Shown here piece by piece: positions 1 through 5,280 of a DNA stretch of 5,280 nt. The DNA comes from a bacterium. Lineage in GTDB: Bacteria > Verrucomicrobiota > Verrucomicrobiia > Limisphaerales > J093. Location: assembly GCA_021784265.1 (NCBI GenBank), contig JAJXTA010000275.1, positions 1 to 5,280 on the forward strand, written 5' to 3'. Positions within the stretch are counted from its first letter, which is position 1; every line of letters starts with the position of its first letter. The position numbers and the translations under genes are program-made. The notes under the pieces are model-generated. The model had not been told where the DNA came from, ran no database searches, and saw nothing but the letters and a program-made list of their open reading frames with translations.

Positions 1-157
1 GCCGGAGCGTGTCGCGATGGGTGCCTAGCTTGAAAAAGGCTCCGTCGGCGTTGAACACCACCCCCAGCACCCAGACTAGGGCCAGCGCCAAACCCGCACG
101 GGTGGCCGGGTTCCGCCAGAGGCGCGTCAGGACGTTGTCGGGATTAGGTTGGTTCAT
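1..157 (-). CDS. RbsC-type sugar ABC transporter permease, N-terminal part (cut by window edge)
   Basis: This is the first 52 residues of a membrane permease that runs off the left edge. It starts at an ATG (157-155), 24 bases after the stop of the RbsA-type ATPase gene; the spacer has no clear Shine-Dalgarno sequence. The protein opens with a short polar stretch, MNQPNPDNVLTRLWRNPATR, followed by a hydrophobic segment at about residues 20-35 (AGLALALVWVLGVVF). Next comes NADGAFFKLGTHRDTLR, which resembles the start of CUT2-family permeases (RbsC, YtfT, XylH), where a first membrane helix precedes a segment with an aromatic pair and a 'LR' just before the conserved core. By family it should form the inner-membrane channel driven by the ATPase encoded just upstream. 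The diagnostic core lies outside the window, so the class rests on this N-terminus plus its neighbour. The substrate cannot be told. Confidence 0.82.
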   Translation of the reverse strand, partial: MNQPNPDNVLTRLWRNPATRAGLALALVWVLGVVFNADGAFFKLGTHRDTLR

Positions 158-181
158 CGAAGTGCGGGGTTGGCACCGGGA

Positions 182-1753
182 TCAGCCGACCGCGCCGCCT
201 TGGGTTTGGCCCATTGCCGCGGCCAACACGCCCTCCGCGGTGGCGTCCGCGCGCGCGAAGGCCGCCGTCAGTTCCCCGCGGTGCAGGACGAGGACGCGGT
301 CACTCAGGGCCAGCAACTCCGGCAGCTCCGAGGTGATCAGCAGGATGGCAATCCCCTCGGCGGTTAAGCGGTTGAGCAGTTGATAAATCTCGTGTTTAGC
401 CCCCACGTCGATCCCGCGGGTCGGCTCATCCAGCAGCAACAACCGCGGGCGCACCTGAAGCCATTTGGCCAGCGCCACCTTTTGTTGATTGCCGCCGGAG
501 AGGGCGCCCACCTCCAGGTCGAGCGAGGCGGCGCGCAGCGCCAGCGTTTGGCCCAGCTCACGCGCCACGGCCGCTTCCCGGCCGGGCTGACGCCATCCGC
601 CCGGGGAGAGCCGTGGCAGGTCGGCGAGCGTGGTGTTGGCAATGATGGACAGGCTCAGCACCAGCCCCGTGGCCTTGCGGTCGTTGGTGAGCAGGGCCAC
701 CCCCTGGTCGATTGCCCGGCGGGGTGAAGCCAGCTCGAGCGGGCGCCCATCGAGCCACGCTTGGCCCGCGACGCGCCCCGGCGCGGCCCCAAACAAGGCC
801 AGGAAGAGCTCGCTCGCGCCCGACCCCTGCAACCCGCCGAGGCCCACGATCTCGCCCGCCCGCACCGCCAGCGAAACGTCCCGCACCAGCGGCCGGCCCC
901 CGCGGCCGCGGGGCCACACCGTCAACTGCTCGACGCGCAACCGCTCCGCCCCAGCCTGCGGGGTATGGCGGGGCACCTGCTCCTCCAGCTCCCGACCCAC
1001 CATCCAGCGCACTAATTTCGCGGGGGGCAGGTCGGCCGCCGGCCCGCTGCCAACCAGTCGGCCATCCCGCAAGACCACGATGCGATCCGCAATCCGCTCG
1101 ATCTCCTCCATCTTGTGGGTGATATAGACCAAGCCGCACCCGCGCTCCCGCAGACCTTTTACCAAGCCGAATAAGCGCGCGACTTCCGGCGCGCTCAGCG
1201 AGCTGGTGGGCTCGTCCATCACGATGACGTGGGCGTGGCGGGCCAGGGCTTTGGCGATCTCGGTGAGCTGCCGGCTGGCGATGGGGAGGTCCTCGACCCG
1301 CTGGTCCACGTCGATCTCCAGCCCCAACTGCTCGAGGAGTTGCCGCGCCCGGGCGCGCTGGGCCCGCGCGGCCACCAGCCCCGCGCGGGTCAGCGGCCGG
1401 CCCAGGAAAATATTCTCGGCCACGGTCATCCCCGGCACCAGCGAGAGCTCCTGGTAGATCACGGCCACCCCCAGCGCTTGGGCCTCGAGCGGCGACTTGG
1501 GCCGGATCACCCGGCCGTTCAACTCGATCTGGCCGGCGTAGTCTGGATAAACCCCGCCGAGGATCTTGATCAGCGTGCTTTTCCCGGCCCCATTCTCGCC
1601 GGCCAGGATCAGCACCTCGCCTCCGTGAATCTCCAGGCTCACCTCCCGCAACACCTCCACCCCGTGGAAGGCTTTGCCAATACCGGTCATCCGCACCAGG
1701 AGCGGGCGAGGGTCCGCGGCGGGCGCCGAGGGCTCGGGGCCGACGGGGCTCAT
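182..1753 (-). CDS. RbsA/MglA-type sugar ABC transporter ATP-binding protein (two NBDs)
   Basis: This 523-residue protein is a tandem ATPase of the CUT2 class, which powers import of monosaccharides, nucleosides or similar solutes through an RbsC-type permease. The first domain has Walker A GENGAGKST (52-60), Q-loop YQEL (Q101), the family's atypical signature LPIASRQLTEIAKAL (156-170), Walker B VIVMDEP (176-182) and H-loop H213. The second has a degenerate Walker A lacking lysine, GLGGLQGSGASEL (304-316), a canonical LSGGNQQK signature (418-425), Walker B LLLLDEPTRGID (438-449) and no H-loop histidine (ITSE, 473-476). This asymmetry and the length are normal for RbsA and MglA, so the gene looks intact. 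The ATG at 1753 is chosen because it overlaps the MCE gene's stop as ATGA and leaves a short lead before the first domain at about residue 18. The frame stays open upstream, but there it only shadows the MCE gene. The RbsC-like permease follows 24 bases later. Substrate is unknown; no binding protein is visible. Confidence 0.95.
   Translation of the reverse strand: MSPVGPEPSAPAADPRPLLVRMTGIGKAFHGVEVLREVSLEIHGGEVLILAGENGAGKSTLIKILGGVYPDYAGQIELNGRVIRPKSPLEAQALGVAVIYQELSLVPGMTVAENIFLGRPLTRAGLVAARAQRARARQLLEQLGLEIDVDQRVEDLPIASRQLTEIAKALARHAHVIVMDEPTSSLSAPEVARLFGLVKGLRERGCGLVYITHKMEEIERIADRIVVLRDGRLVGSGPAADLPPAKLVRWMVGRELEEQVPRHTPQAGAERLRVEQLTVWPRGRGGRPLVRDVSLAVRAGEIVGLGGLQGSGASELFLALFGAAPGRVAGQAWLDGRPLELASPRRAIDQGVALLTNDRKATGLVLSLSIIANTTLADLPRLSPGGWRQPGREAAVARELGQTLALRAASLDLEVGALSGGNQQKVALAKWLQVRPRLLLLDEPTRGIDVGAKHEIYQLLNRLTAEGIAILLITSELPELLALSDRVLVLHRGELTAAFARADATAEGVLAAAMGQTQGGAVG
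1750..1753 (-). promoter_or_regulatory. ATGA stop-start overlap between the MCE gene and the sugar-type ATPase gene
   Basis: The TGA that ends the MCE protein (1752-1750) shares bases with the ATG that begins the RbsA-type ATPase (1753-1751). Such four-base overlaps usually mean the downstream gene is translated by reinitiating or coupled ribosomes, which keeps the two products in proportion. A run of five G (minus strand, about 8-12 bases before the ATG) is the only possible, weak, ribosome-binding sequence. The overlap itself is directly visible; the coupling is inferred. Confidence 0.6.
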
Positions 1754-3030
1754 GGCTTGCCCCCGACGCGCGGGTACGGCCGGGGTGGCGGCGCATTGGT
1801 GGACTTGGTGCGAAAGGCGGACCGGAAGAGCCAGTGCCGCTTGAGGCCCTGGACGAAATCGTCCACATCGGCCAGCAAGGTATGGACGGTGGTGACCAGG
1901 TTGGTGTTGGCCTGGACTTGGTGGTTGAGGTTGCTGATGATCAGGCCGAGGTCGCGCAGCGGGCCGTTCAGTTCGGCAACCACACGCCCGAGATTGGTGT
2001 TGGCCGCCGTCAAGGCGAGGCTGGCATTGGTGAGGGTGCCGTTGGCGTTGGTCAGCGTGGTGAGCAACTGGGCGTGGAGGTTGGTTGGCAACAGCCATTG
2101 GCCCAGTGAGCCGTTGGGTTCCCGCAAGGCGTCAGTGATGGCCGCCAGGTTCGACACGGCCGGGCGCGTCTGCACCACCAGGGCGTCGGCGTGGGCGGTT
2201 AGGCTGGCGGCGTTGCTCAGGACCTGGGCCAGTTGATTGGTCAGGTTGAGGATGCCGGGCAAGGCGTTGTGGAGATTGGTGACGAGGTCCCCGAGCTCCT
2301 CGGTCAAGGCGGGCGACTCCAGCGGCATGAGCCAGAACAGATTCGTGCGGTGAAACGGCTGGTAGGAGTCCGAACGCAGGTCCCACACATACGTGATGTA
2401 GGGGCGCGGGACGGACTTGTCGGCCACGCGCACCGTCTGGACGCCGGCCTGGGCCAAGGCATTGAGCGTGTCATGGTCCAAGGACCGCAGGGCTTGCGCC
2501 AGTGGTGGGCCCCCGTTGGTTCCCCTCACGTTGTCCAGGAACACCTTGTTGGTCAGATCGCTGAGGGCGCGCAGCTCCCGGACCGTCCTGGAGCTGGCGT
2601 CGTAGAACAAATAGGCCGGCAGGTAACTGTCGCCCTTGGTGACCTCGAGGGCGCGTTTGCCCAGGAAATCCGCCGCCGCCACCCGGGCGAAGGAGCCGTG
2701 GGTCCAGAGGTAGCCGTCGTACGGGCGTCGGATCTCGAATTCGACATAGACATTGAAGATGTCGTCGGGCGAGAGCCCAGTCACCCGGGTGATTTCCCCG
2801 ACGTCGAAGCCCATGAGTTTGACCGGGTCGCCCACCTTCAGGCCGGCCCCGGAGAGCAACTCCGTGAAGTAAGGAACCTTAACCACGAACCAGCCCTTGC
2901 GTTGGGCGGTGTGGTAAAGGTAAGAGGCAAATCCGCCCAGCAACAGCAGGGTGGCCAGCAACACAAACAAACCGACGGCCCTCTCCACGCGGCTGAGCCG
3001 GGTTCGCAGTTGTGGTGTCAGGTCCTGCAA
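1750..3030 (-). CDS. mlaD: MlaD-family MCE-domain lipid transport protein
   Basis: This 426-residue protein is the periplasmic, lipid-handling subunit of an Mla-type transporter. It has a short cytoplasmic lead with basic residues (1-17), one membrane anchor at about 18-38 (AVGLFVLLATLLLLGGFASY) and one MCE domain at about 46-132. The MCE region contains the typical YFTELLSGAGLKVGDPVKLM start (54-73), then GFDVGEITRV and FLGKRALEV (122-130). After it comes a segment with several aromatic residues (207-235), then roughly 160 residues of predicted helix rich in Leu, Thr, Asn and Ala, ending in a basic LKRHWLFRSAFR element (396-407) and a Pro-rich tail. E. coli MlaD is much shorter, so the tail is an extension. 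The start is taken as TTG (3030), 10 bases after the ATPase stop, because it puts the anchor near the N-terminus as in relatives; no good Shine-Dalgarno is present. Family identity is firm from the anchor, MCE core and neighbours. The lipid carried is unknown. Confidence 0.93.
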   Translation of the reverse strand: MQDLTPQLRTRLSRVERAVGLFVLLATLLLLGGFASYLYHTAQRKGWFVVKVPYFTELLSGAGLKVGDPVKLMGFDVGEITRVTGLSPDDIFNVYVEFEIRRPYDGYLWTHGSFARVAAADFLGKRALEVTKGDSYLPAYLFYDASSRTVRELRALSDLTNKVFLDNVRGTNGGPPLAQALRSLDHDTLNALAQAGVQTVRVADKSVPRPYITYVWDLRSDSYQPFHRTNLFWLMPLESPALTEELGDLVTNLHNALPGILNLTNQLAQVLSNAASLTAHADALVVQTRPAVSNLAAITDALREPNGSLGQWLLPTNLHAQLLTTLTNANGTLTNASLALTAANTNLGRVVAELNGPLRDLGLIISNLNHQVQANTNLVTTVHTLLADVDDFVQGLKRHWLFRSAFRTKSTNAPPPRPYPRVGGKP

Positions 3031-3040
3031 CGGAGCGAGC

Positions 3041-3883
3041 TTAAGTCGCCGTTGGCGGCGGGGCGAGCAATTCCCGCACGCGGGGATCGGCGGCCGTCGT
3101 CACCTCGGCCCGCCCGCCGACGTCCCGCCAGCGATGCCCGGCGAGCAGCGCGAACTGCCGCCCCAACTCGACCCAGGGGCCCAACTGGTCGGTCGCCACC
3201 ACCAGGGTGAACGGGTGTTCCCCGGCGGAGCGACGGAAGGGAAGCCGTGGCGGCGAGCCGGCCGGCCCCGTGGCTAGGTGCGTCAACAGATTGAGCCACC
3301 ACGCGGCCTGCCGGGGGTCCAAGCCGGCCAGTGGATCGTCGAGAAAGAGCACTTCCGGCTCGAGGGCCAAGGCGCGCACCAGGGCCACGCGGCGGCGCCA
3401 GCCCTGGTTGAGCCGGCCCGGCAGCCAGCGGGCAAATCCTTCCAACTCCCCGGCCTGCAGCCAACCCCGCACTTGGTCGGCCACCGCCTCGAACCCGCAA
3501 TCCCCATGATAACAGAGCGGCAACGCGATGTTCTGGAGCACGCTCAGGTGCCCGAAAAGGCGCGCTCCCTCCGCAAAGACAAAGCCAACACGCCGGCGCA
3601 ACTCGTCCCGCTCCGGCCCCGCCAACGCGGTCAGGTCGCTTCCGAACAAGCGGTGGGCGCCCCGAAGGGGGCGGAGCAGGCCGGCCGCGGTTTGGAGCAA
3701 CTGGCTTTTGCCCGCCCCGGGCAGGCCACCCACGACCCAGAAACTGCCTGGCGCCACCGCCCACGTTACCGCTTCCAGCACCGGTATGGTCTCGCCGTTG
3801 CCGCCGGCGATGGCCGCGTCCACCAGTTCGACGACCGGTGGCGCGTGGGCCGGAGGGGCGGGATTGGGCCGGGCGTCGCTCAC
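3041..3883 (-). CDS. mlaF: MlaF-like ABC ATPase with degenerate catalytic motifs
   Basis: This 280-residue protein is the cytoplasmic ATPase expected to pair with the MlaE permease. Walker A is intact at GLPGAGKS (53-60). The rest departs from the family. The Q-loop reads FVFAEGARLF (101-110) where MlaF proteins have Gln. The signature is LNQGW (158-162) instead of LSGGM/Q. Walker B is VLFLDDP (178-184), with Asp183 in place of the catalytic Glu. The H-loop is VVATDQ (228-233), with Thr where His is expected. MlaF kinship is still clear from the flanks: RRRVALVRALALEPEVLF after the signature and the C-terminal DPRVRELLA (266-274), which matches the E. coli MlaF end. A Pro/Arg-rich insert of about 15 residues sits near 206-222. 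GTG (3883) is the only standard start codon between the in-frame upstream stop and the first conserved strand; no Shine-Dalgarno is evident. The MCE gene follows after 10 bases. It may bind ATP yet hydrolyse it poorly; that is inference. Confidence 0.88.
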   Translation of the reverse strand: MSDARPNPAPPAHAPPVVELVDAAIAGGNGETIPVLEAVTWAVAPGSFWVVGGLPGAGKSQLLQTAAGLLRPLRGAHRLFGSDLTALAGPERDELRRRVGFVFAEGARLFGHLSVLQNIALPLCYHGDCGFEAVADQVRGWLQAGELEGFARWLPGRLNQGWRRRVALVRALALEPEVLFLDDPLAGLDPRQAAWWLNLLTHLATGPAGSPPRLPFRRSAGEHPFTLVVATDQLGPWVELGRQFALLAGHRWRDVGGRAEVTTAADPRVRELLAPPPTAT

Positions 3884-4003
3884 CGGGTGCGGGCCATCGA
3901 ATGGCGCTAGAACCGATCGCGCCCCGCCCCGCGGGCACGTCGGCGGAGTTCAGCCGAACACACAGTCTGACGCGGGCGGGTTGCTGGGGTTGGAGAGTGC
4001 ATG

Positions 4004-4864
4004 TCAGAGCGCCAGATAGACCAGCAGGAACAGCGCGTCCAGCATCACGCAGGTCAGCAGGCTGGCCACCAGCGCCCGCGTCGTCACCACCGACACCTCC
4101 GCCAGCTCCAGCGGGCGGGCCAGCCCCTGGAAACAGGTGATCACGGCGATGACAATGCCGAACCCGGCCGACTTGAGGGCCAGGAGCACGAAGTCTTGCC
4201 AGGTCAACGCCAGTGCCAGTTGGCGGAAATAGTCCCCCGGCAGCAGCGGCACATCCTGGAGGAAGGCGAACAGGTAACCGCTGAAGATGGCCCCTAAGAT
4301 GAAGTAGGCGGTGAGGGCGAACACGGCGATGGCCATGCCCAGGACCCGCGGCACCACCAGGTAATGCACCGGGTCAATCCCGAGGGCTTCGAGCGCCTCA
4401 ATCTCGCCGAGCGCCCGAGCCGTGCCCAGCTCGATCACGGTCGCCGTTCCCGTCCGCAGCAACACCACCAGGGCCGTGACCAACGGCCCCAGCTCCCGCA
4501 CCACCACGCTCACCATGACCGTGCCCACCAGGTTCTGGGCGCCCACCCGCGTCAACAGCGCCACGGTCTGGCCCACCACCACGAACCCCAACGCGCCCGC
4601 CAGGAACGCCACCATCGGCAACTGATACAGGCCGGCCCGGGCGATTTGGGCGCGGATCAACGGCCGCACCACCGCGGTGGCGGTGTTGGACTTCGTCAGC
4701 AGCACCCCGAGCGTGATCAGGGCAAAGGCCGCCAAGCCGCGGCCGGTGTCGCCCCAGTGCAACAGCCACCGGCCCACGAAGTTGGTGTACGACCGGGGCA
4801 AGGGTGACTCGAGCGCCGCCAGAACGTCGGCCACGTGGCGGACCCTGCCTGAGCCTTGGTCCAT
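4004..4864 (-). CDS. mlaE: MlaE-family lipid ABC transporter permease
   Basis: This 286-residue, strongly hydrophobic protein is the inner-membrane permease of an Mla-type lipid transporter, the partner of the MlaF-like ATPase and the MCE protein encoded next. The family core is plain: RELGPLVTAL (123-132), then IELGTARALGEIEALEALG (144-162) and DPVHYLVVPR (164-173), the cytoplasmic coupling region that contacts the ATPase. A second conserved block, KSAGFGIVIAVITCFQGL (231-248), matches the usual 'K-S-x-x-F-G-x-x-I-x-x-x-x-C-x-x-G' element. Hydrophobic segments lie at about 44-57, 83-104, 114-137, 174-202, 224-245 and 262-285. The N-terminal 40 residues are polar and longer than in E. coli MlaE (260 residues). 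ATG at 4864 is the first possible start after the promoter-like sequence; a weak TAGG lies about eight bases before it. It is the first gene of the apparent operon, separated by 120 bases from the ATPase gene. Confidence 0.95.
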   Translation of the reverse strand: MDQGSGRVRHVADVLAALESPLPRSYTNFVGRWLLHWGDTGRGLAAFALITLGVLLTKSNTATAVVRPLIRAQIARAGLYQLPMVAFLAGALGFVVVGQTVALLTRVGAQNLVGTVMVSVVVRELGPLVTALVVLLRTGTATVIELGTARALGEIEALEALGIDPVHYLVVPRVLGMAIAVFALTAYFILGAIFSGYLFAFLQDVPLLPGDYFRQLALALTWQDFVLLALKSAGFGIVIAVITCFQGLARPLELAEVSVVTTRALVASLLTCVMLDALFLLVYLAL

Positions 4865-4870
4865 GCGCGC

Positions 4871-4910
4871 AACCTAGGCGGGTCGGCCCACCGGGTCAAA
4901 GCGGTTTTTT
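4871..4910 (-). promoter_or_regulatory. candidate sigma70-type promoter for the mlaE-led operon
   Basis: On the minus strand, TTGACC (4899-4894, five of six matches to the -35 consensus) is followed after exactly 17 bases by TAGGTT (4876-4871, three of six to the -10 consensus, with the key first T, A and last T kept). A run of six A (4910-4905) lies just upstream, like an UP element, in an otherwise GC-rich spacer. Transcription would begin about seven bases after the -10, at or next to the mlaE ATG at 4864, giving a leaderless or nearly leaderless message. The -10 is weak, so this is a candidate only. Confidence 0.4.
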
Positions 4911-4940
4911 CCCTAGGCTCCGCCCATCACCCGCCGGCCT

Positions 4941-4956
4941 CGCCGGACCCCCGGCG
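4941..4956 (-). other. GC-rich hairpin in the spacer after the upstream gene
   Basis: CGCCGG and CCGGCG form a perfect six-base stem around a four-base loop, 40 bases past the stop codon of the upstream partial gene. It could fold in RNA and slow or protect transcript ends. It is not followed by a T run in the minus-strand direction, so it does not qualify as a standard intrinsic terminator. In such GC-rich DNA a short stem of this sort can arise by chance. Confidence 0.25.
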
Positions 4957-4995
4957 CCGTGCCGTCCGCGGGTAGGCCGCTTCGCCGCGCGCCCG

Positions 4996-5280
4996 TCACG
5001 GCACCGCCCGCACTCGGAAGAAGACTCGCTGGCCCGTGGTGAGCGGTACCCGCATTTGAGACCAGACGTCGGTGGCGAGCACCGGGGCGCCCAATGGCGT
5101 CCAAGTCCGGGCTCCCGGGTTGGCCGCCATGCTCAACTGGTAGGACTGGCCGGGCCTACTGCACCACCGTACCAGCACGCTCTCGTTCACGGTGGCTGAG
5201 CAGGAGAGAAACCGCAGCCGGTCAAGGAGTCCAGCCAAGCGCGCCGTCCGGGGCGGGTCGAAGCCCAGGGCGGCGAAGTT
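4996..5280 (-). CDS. C-terminal part of an unidentified, probably exported protein (cut by window edge)
   Basis: The frame is open to the right edge and ends with TGA at 4998-4996, giving the last 94 residues. An internal TTG at 5238 could be read as a start, but the frame continues upstream of it, so this is taken as a truncated view of a longer gene. Residues 1-25 look helical (NFAALGFDPPRTARLAGLLD). From about residue 35 the sequence has the pattern of a small beta domain seen at the C-terminus of many secreted Verrucomicrobiota proteins: VRWCSRPGQSYQLS (37-50), a Trp with TPLG (60-64), then QRVFFRVRAV (84-93). That domain usually sits at the end of large repeat-rich surface or exported proteins; its function is not known to me. 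Two cysteines (27 and 40) could pair if exported. Enzymatic or structural role cannot be told from this fragment. It is on the same strand as the mla genes but 131 bases away from them, probably in a separate unit. Confidence 0.7.
   Translation of the reverse strand, partial: NFAALGFDPPRTARLAGLLDRLRFLSCSATVNESVLVRWCSRPGQSYQLSMAANPGARTWTPLGAPVLATDVWSQMRVPLTTGQRVFFRVRAVP

Noticed and set aside
182..1753. Missing Walker A lysine and H-loop histidine in the second domain of the sugar-type ATPase
   Set aside because: This asymmetry is normal for the RbsA/MglA family, so it is not a sign of damage.
558..1868. 436-codon minus-strand open frame
   Set aside because: It is an out-of-frame shadow of the sugar-type ATPase gene, dominated by Gly, Arg, Ala and Pro, with no domain pattern.
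1754..2098. The frame of the sugar-type ATPase stays open for 115 codons upstream of its ATG
   Set aside because: That stretch is Gln/His/Pro/Arg-rich with no ATPase character and lies fully inside the MCE gene in another frame. The ATGA overlap gives a natural start at 1753.
1229..2236. 335-codon plus-strand open frame antisense to the sugar-type ATPase and MCE genes
   Set aside because: It crosses the junction of two well-supported opposite-strand genes and shows no protein-like pattern.
2233..3210. 325-codon plus-strand open frame antisense to the MCE gene
   Set aside because: Composition reflects the complement of GC-rich codons, no recognisable domain or ribosome-binding site; the opposite strand encodes a clear MCE protein.
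3018..3938. 306-codon minus-strand open frame
   Set aside because: It is an out-of-frame shadow of the MlaF-like gene with low-complexity Arg/Gly/Pro composition; the real frame carries Walker A and the MlaF-like C-terminus.
3907..4002. 31-codon minus-strand open frame beginning just after the mlaE stop
   Set aside because: Arg-rich with no membrane segment, motif or ribosome-binding site; a frame this short is expected by chance in GC-rich DNA.
4905..4956. Hairpin plus nearby homopolymer run as an intrinsic terminator
   Set aside because: In the minus-strand direction the run following the hairpin is A rather than T, and there is no plus-strand gene for which the T run could serve.

Overview
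This GC-rich, gene-dense window carries one co-directional gene cluster on the minus strand. It most likely comes from a member of the Verrucomicrobiota, perhaps the Pedosphaera/Limisphaera side. That guess rests on two things: the C-terminal 'G-x-x-Y-x-L ... W-x-x-L ... F-x-R-V' beta domain of the protein entering at the right edge, a common tail in large exported proteins of that phylum, and the Thr-Asn-rich composition of the MCE protein. The assignment is inferred from sequence style, not from a marker gene.

Layout, read 5'->3' on the minus strand (right to left). (1) 5280-4996: the last 94 residues of an unidentified, probably exported protein. (2) 4995-4865: a spacer holding a GC-rich hairpin and a plausible sigma70-type promoter directly in front of the next gene. 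(3) 4864-4004: an MlaE-family permease. (4) A 120-base spacer with no recognisable gene. (5) 3883-3041: an MlaF-like ATPase (GTG start) with an intact Walker A motif but altered Q-loop, signature, Walker B glutamate and H-loop positions. (6) 3030-1750: an MlaD/MCE-domain protein (TTG start) with one N-terminal membrane anchor, one MCE domain and a long helical Thr-Asn-rich tail. (7) 1753-182: a two-domain ATPase of the RbsA/MglA (CUT2 sugar/nucleoside) type, whose ATG overlaps the MCE stop codon as ATGA. (8) 157-1: the first 52 residues of an RbsC-type permease, cut by the left edge.

MlaE, MlaF and MlaD together form an inner-membrane ABC complex that moves phospholipid or other lipid between the inner and outer membranes. 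The two genes after them belong to a different ABC class that normally imports a monosaccharide, nucleoside or autoinducer with a periplasmic binding protein. The tight spacing (10 bases, a 4-base overlap, 24 bases) makes co-transcription of the last four genes likely. The coupling of an MCE lipid cassette to a CUT2-type transporter, and the degenerate ATPase in the lipid cassette, are the two points most worth following up. No MlaB (STAS), MlaC, substrate-binding protein, RNA gene, mobile element or CRISPR array is seen. The long open frames on the plus strand look like antisense shadows of GC-rich codons.
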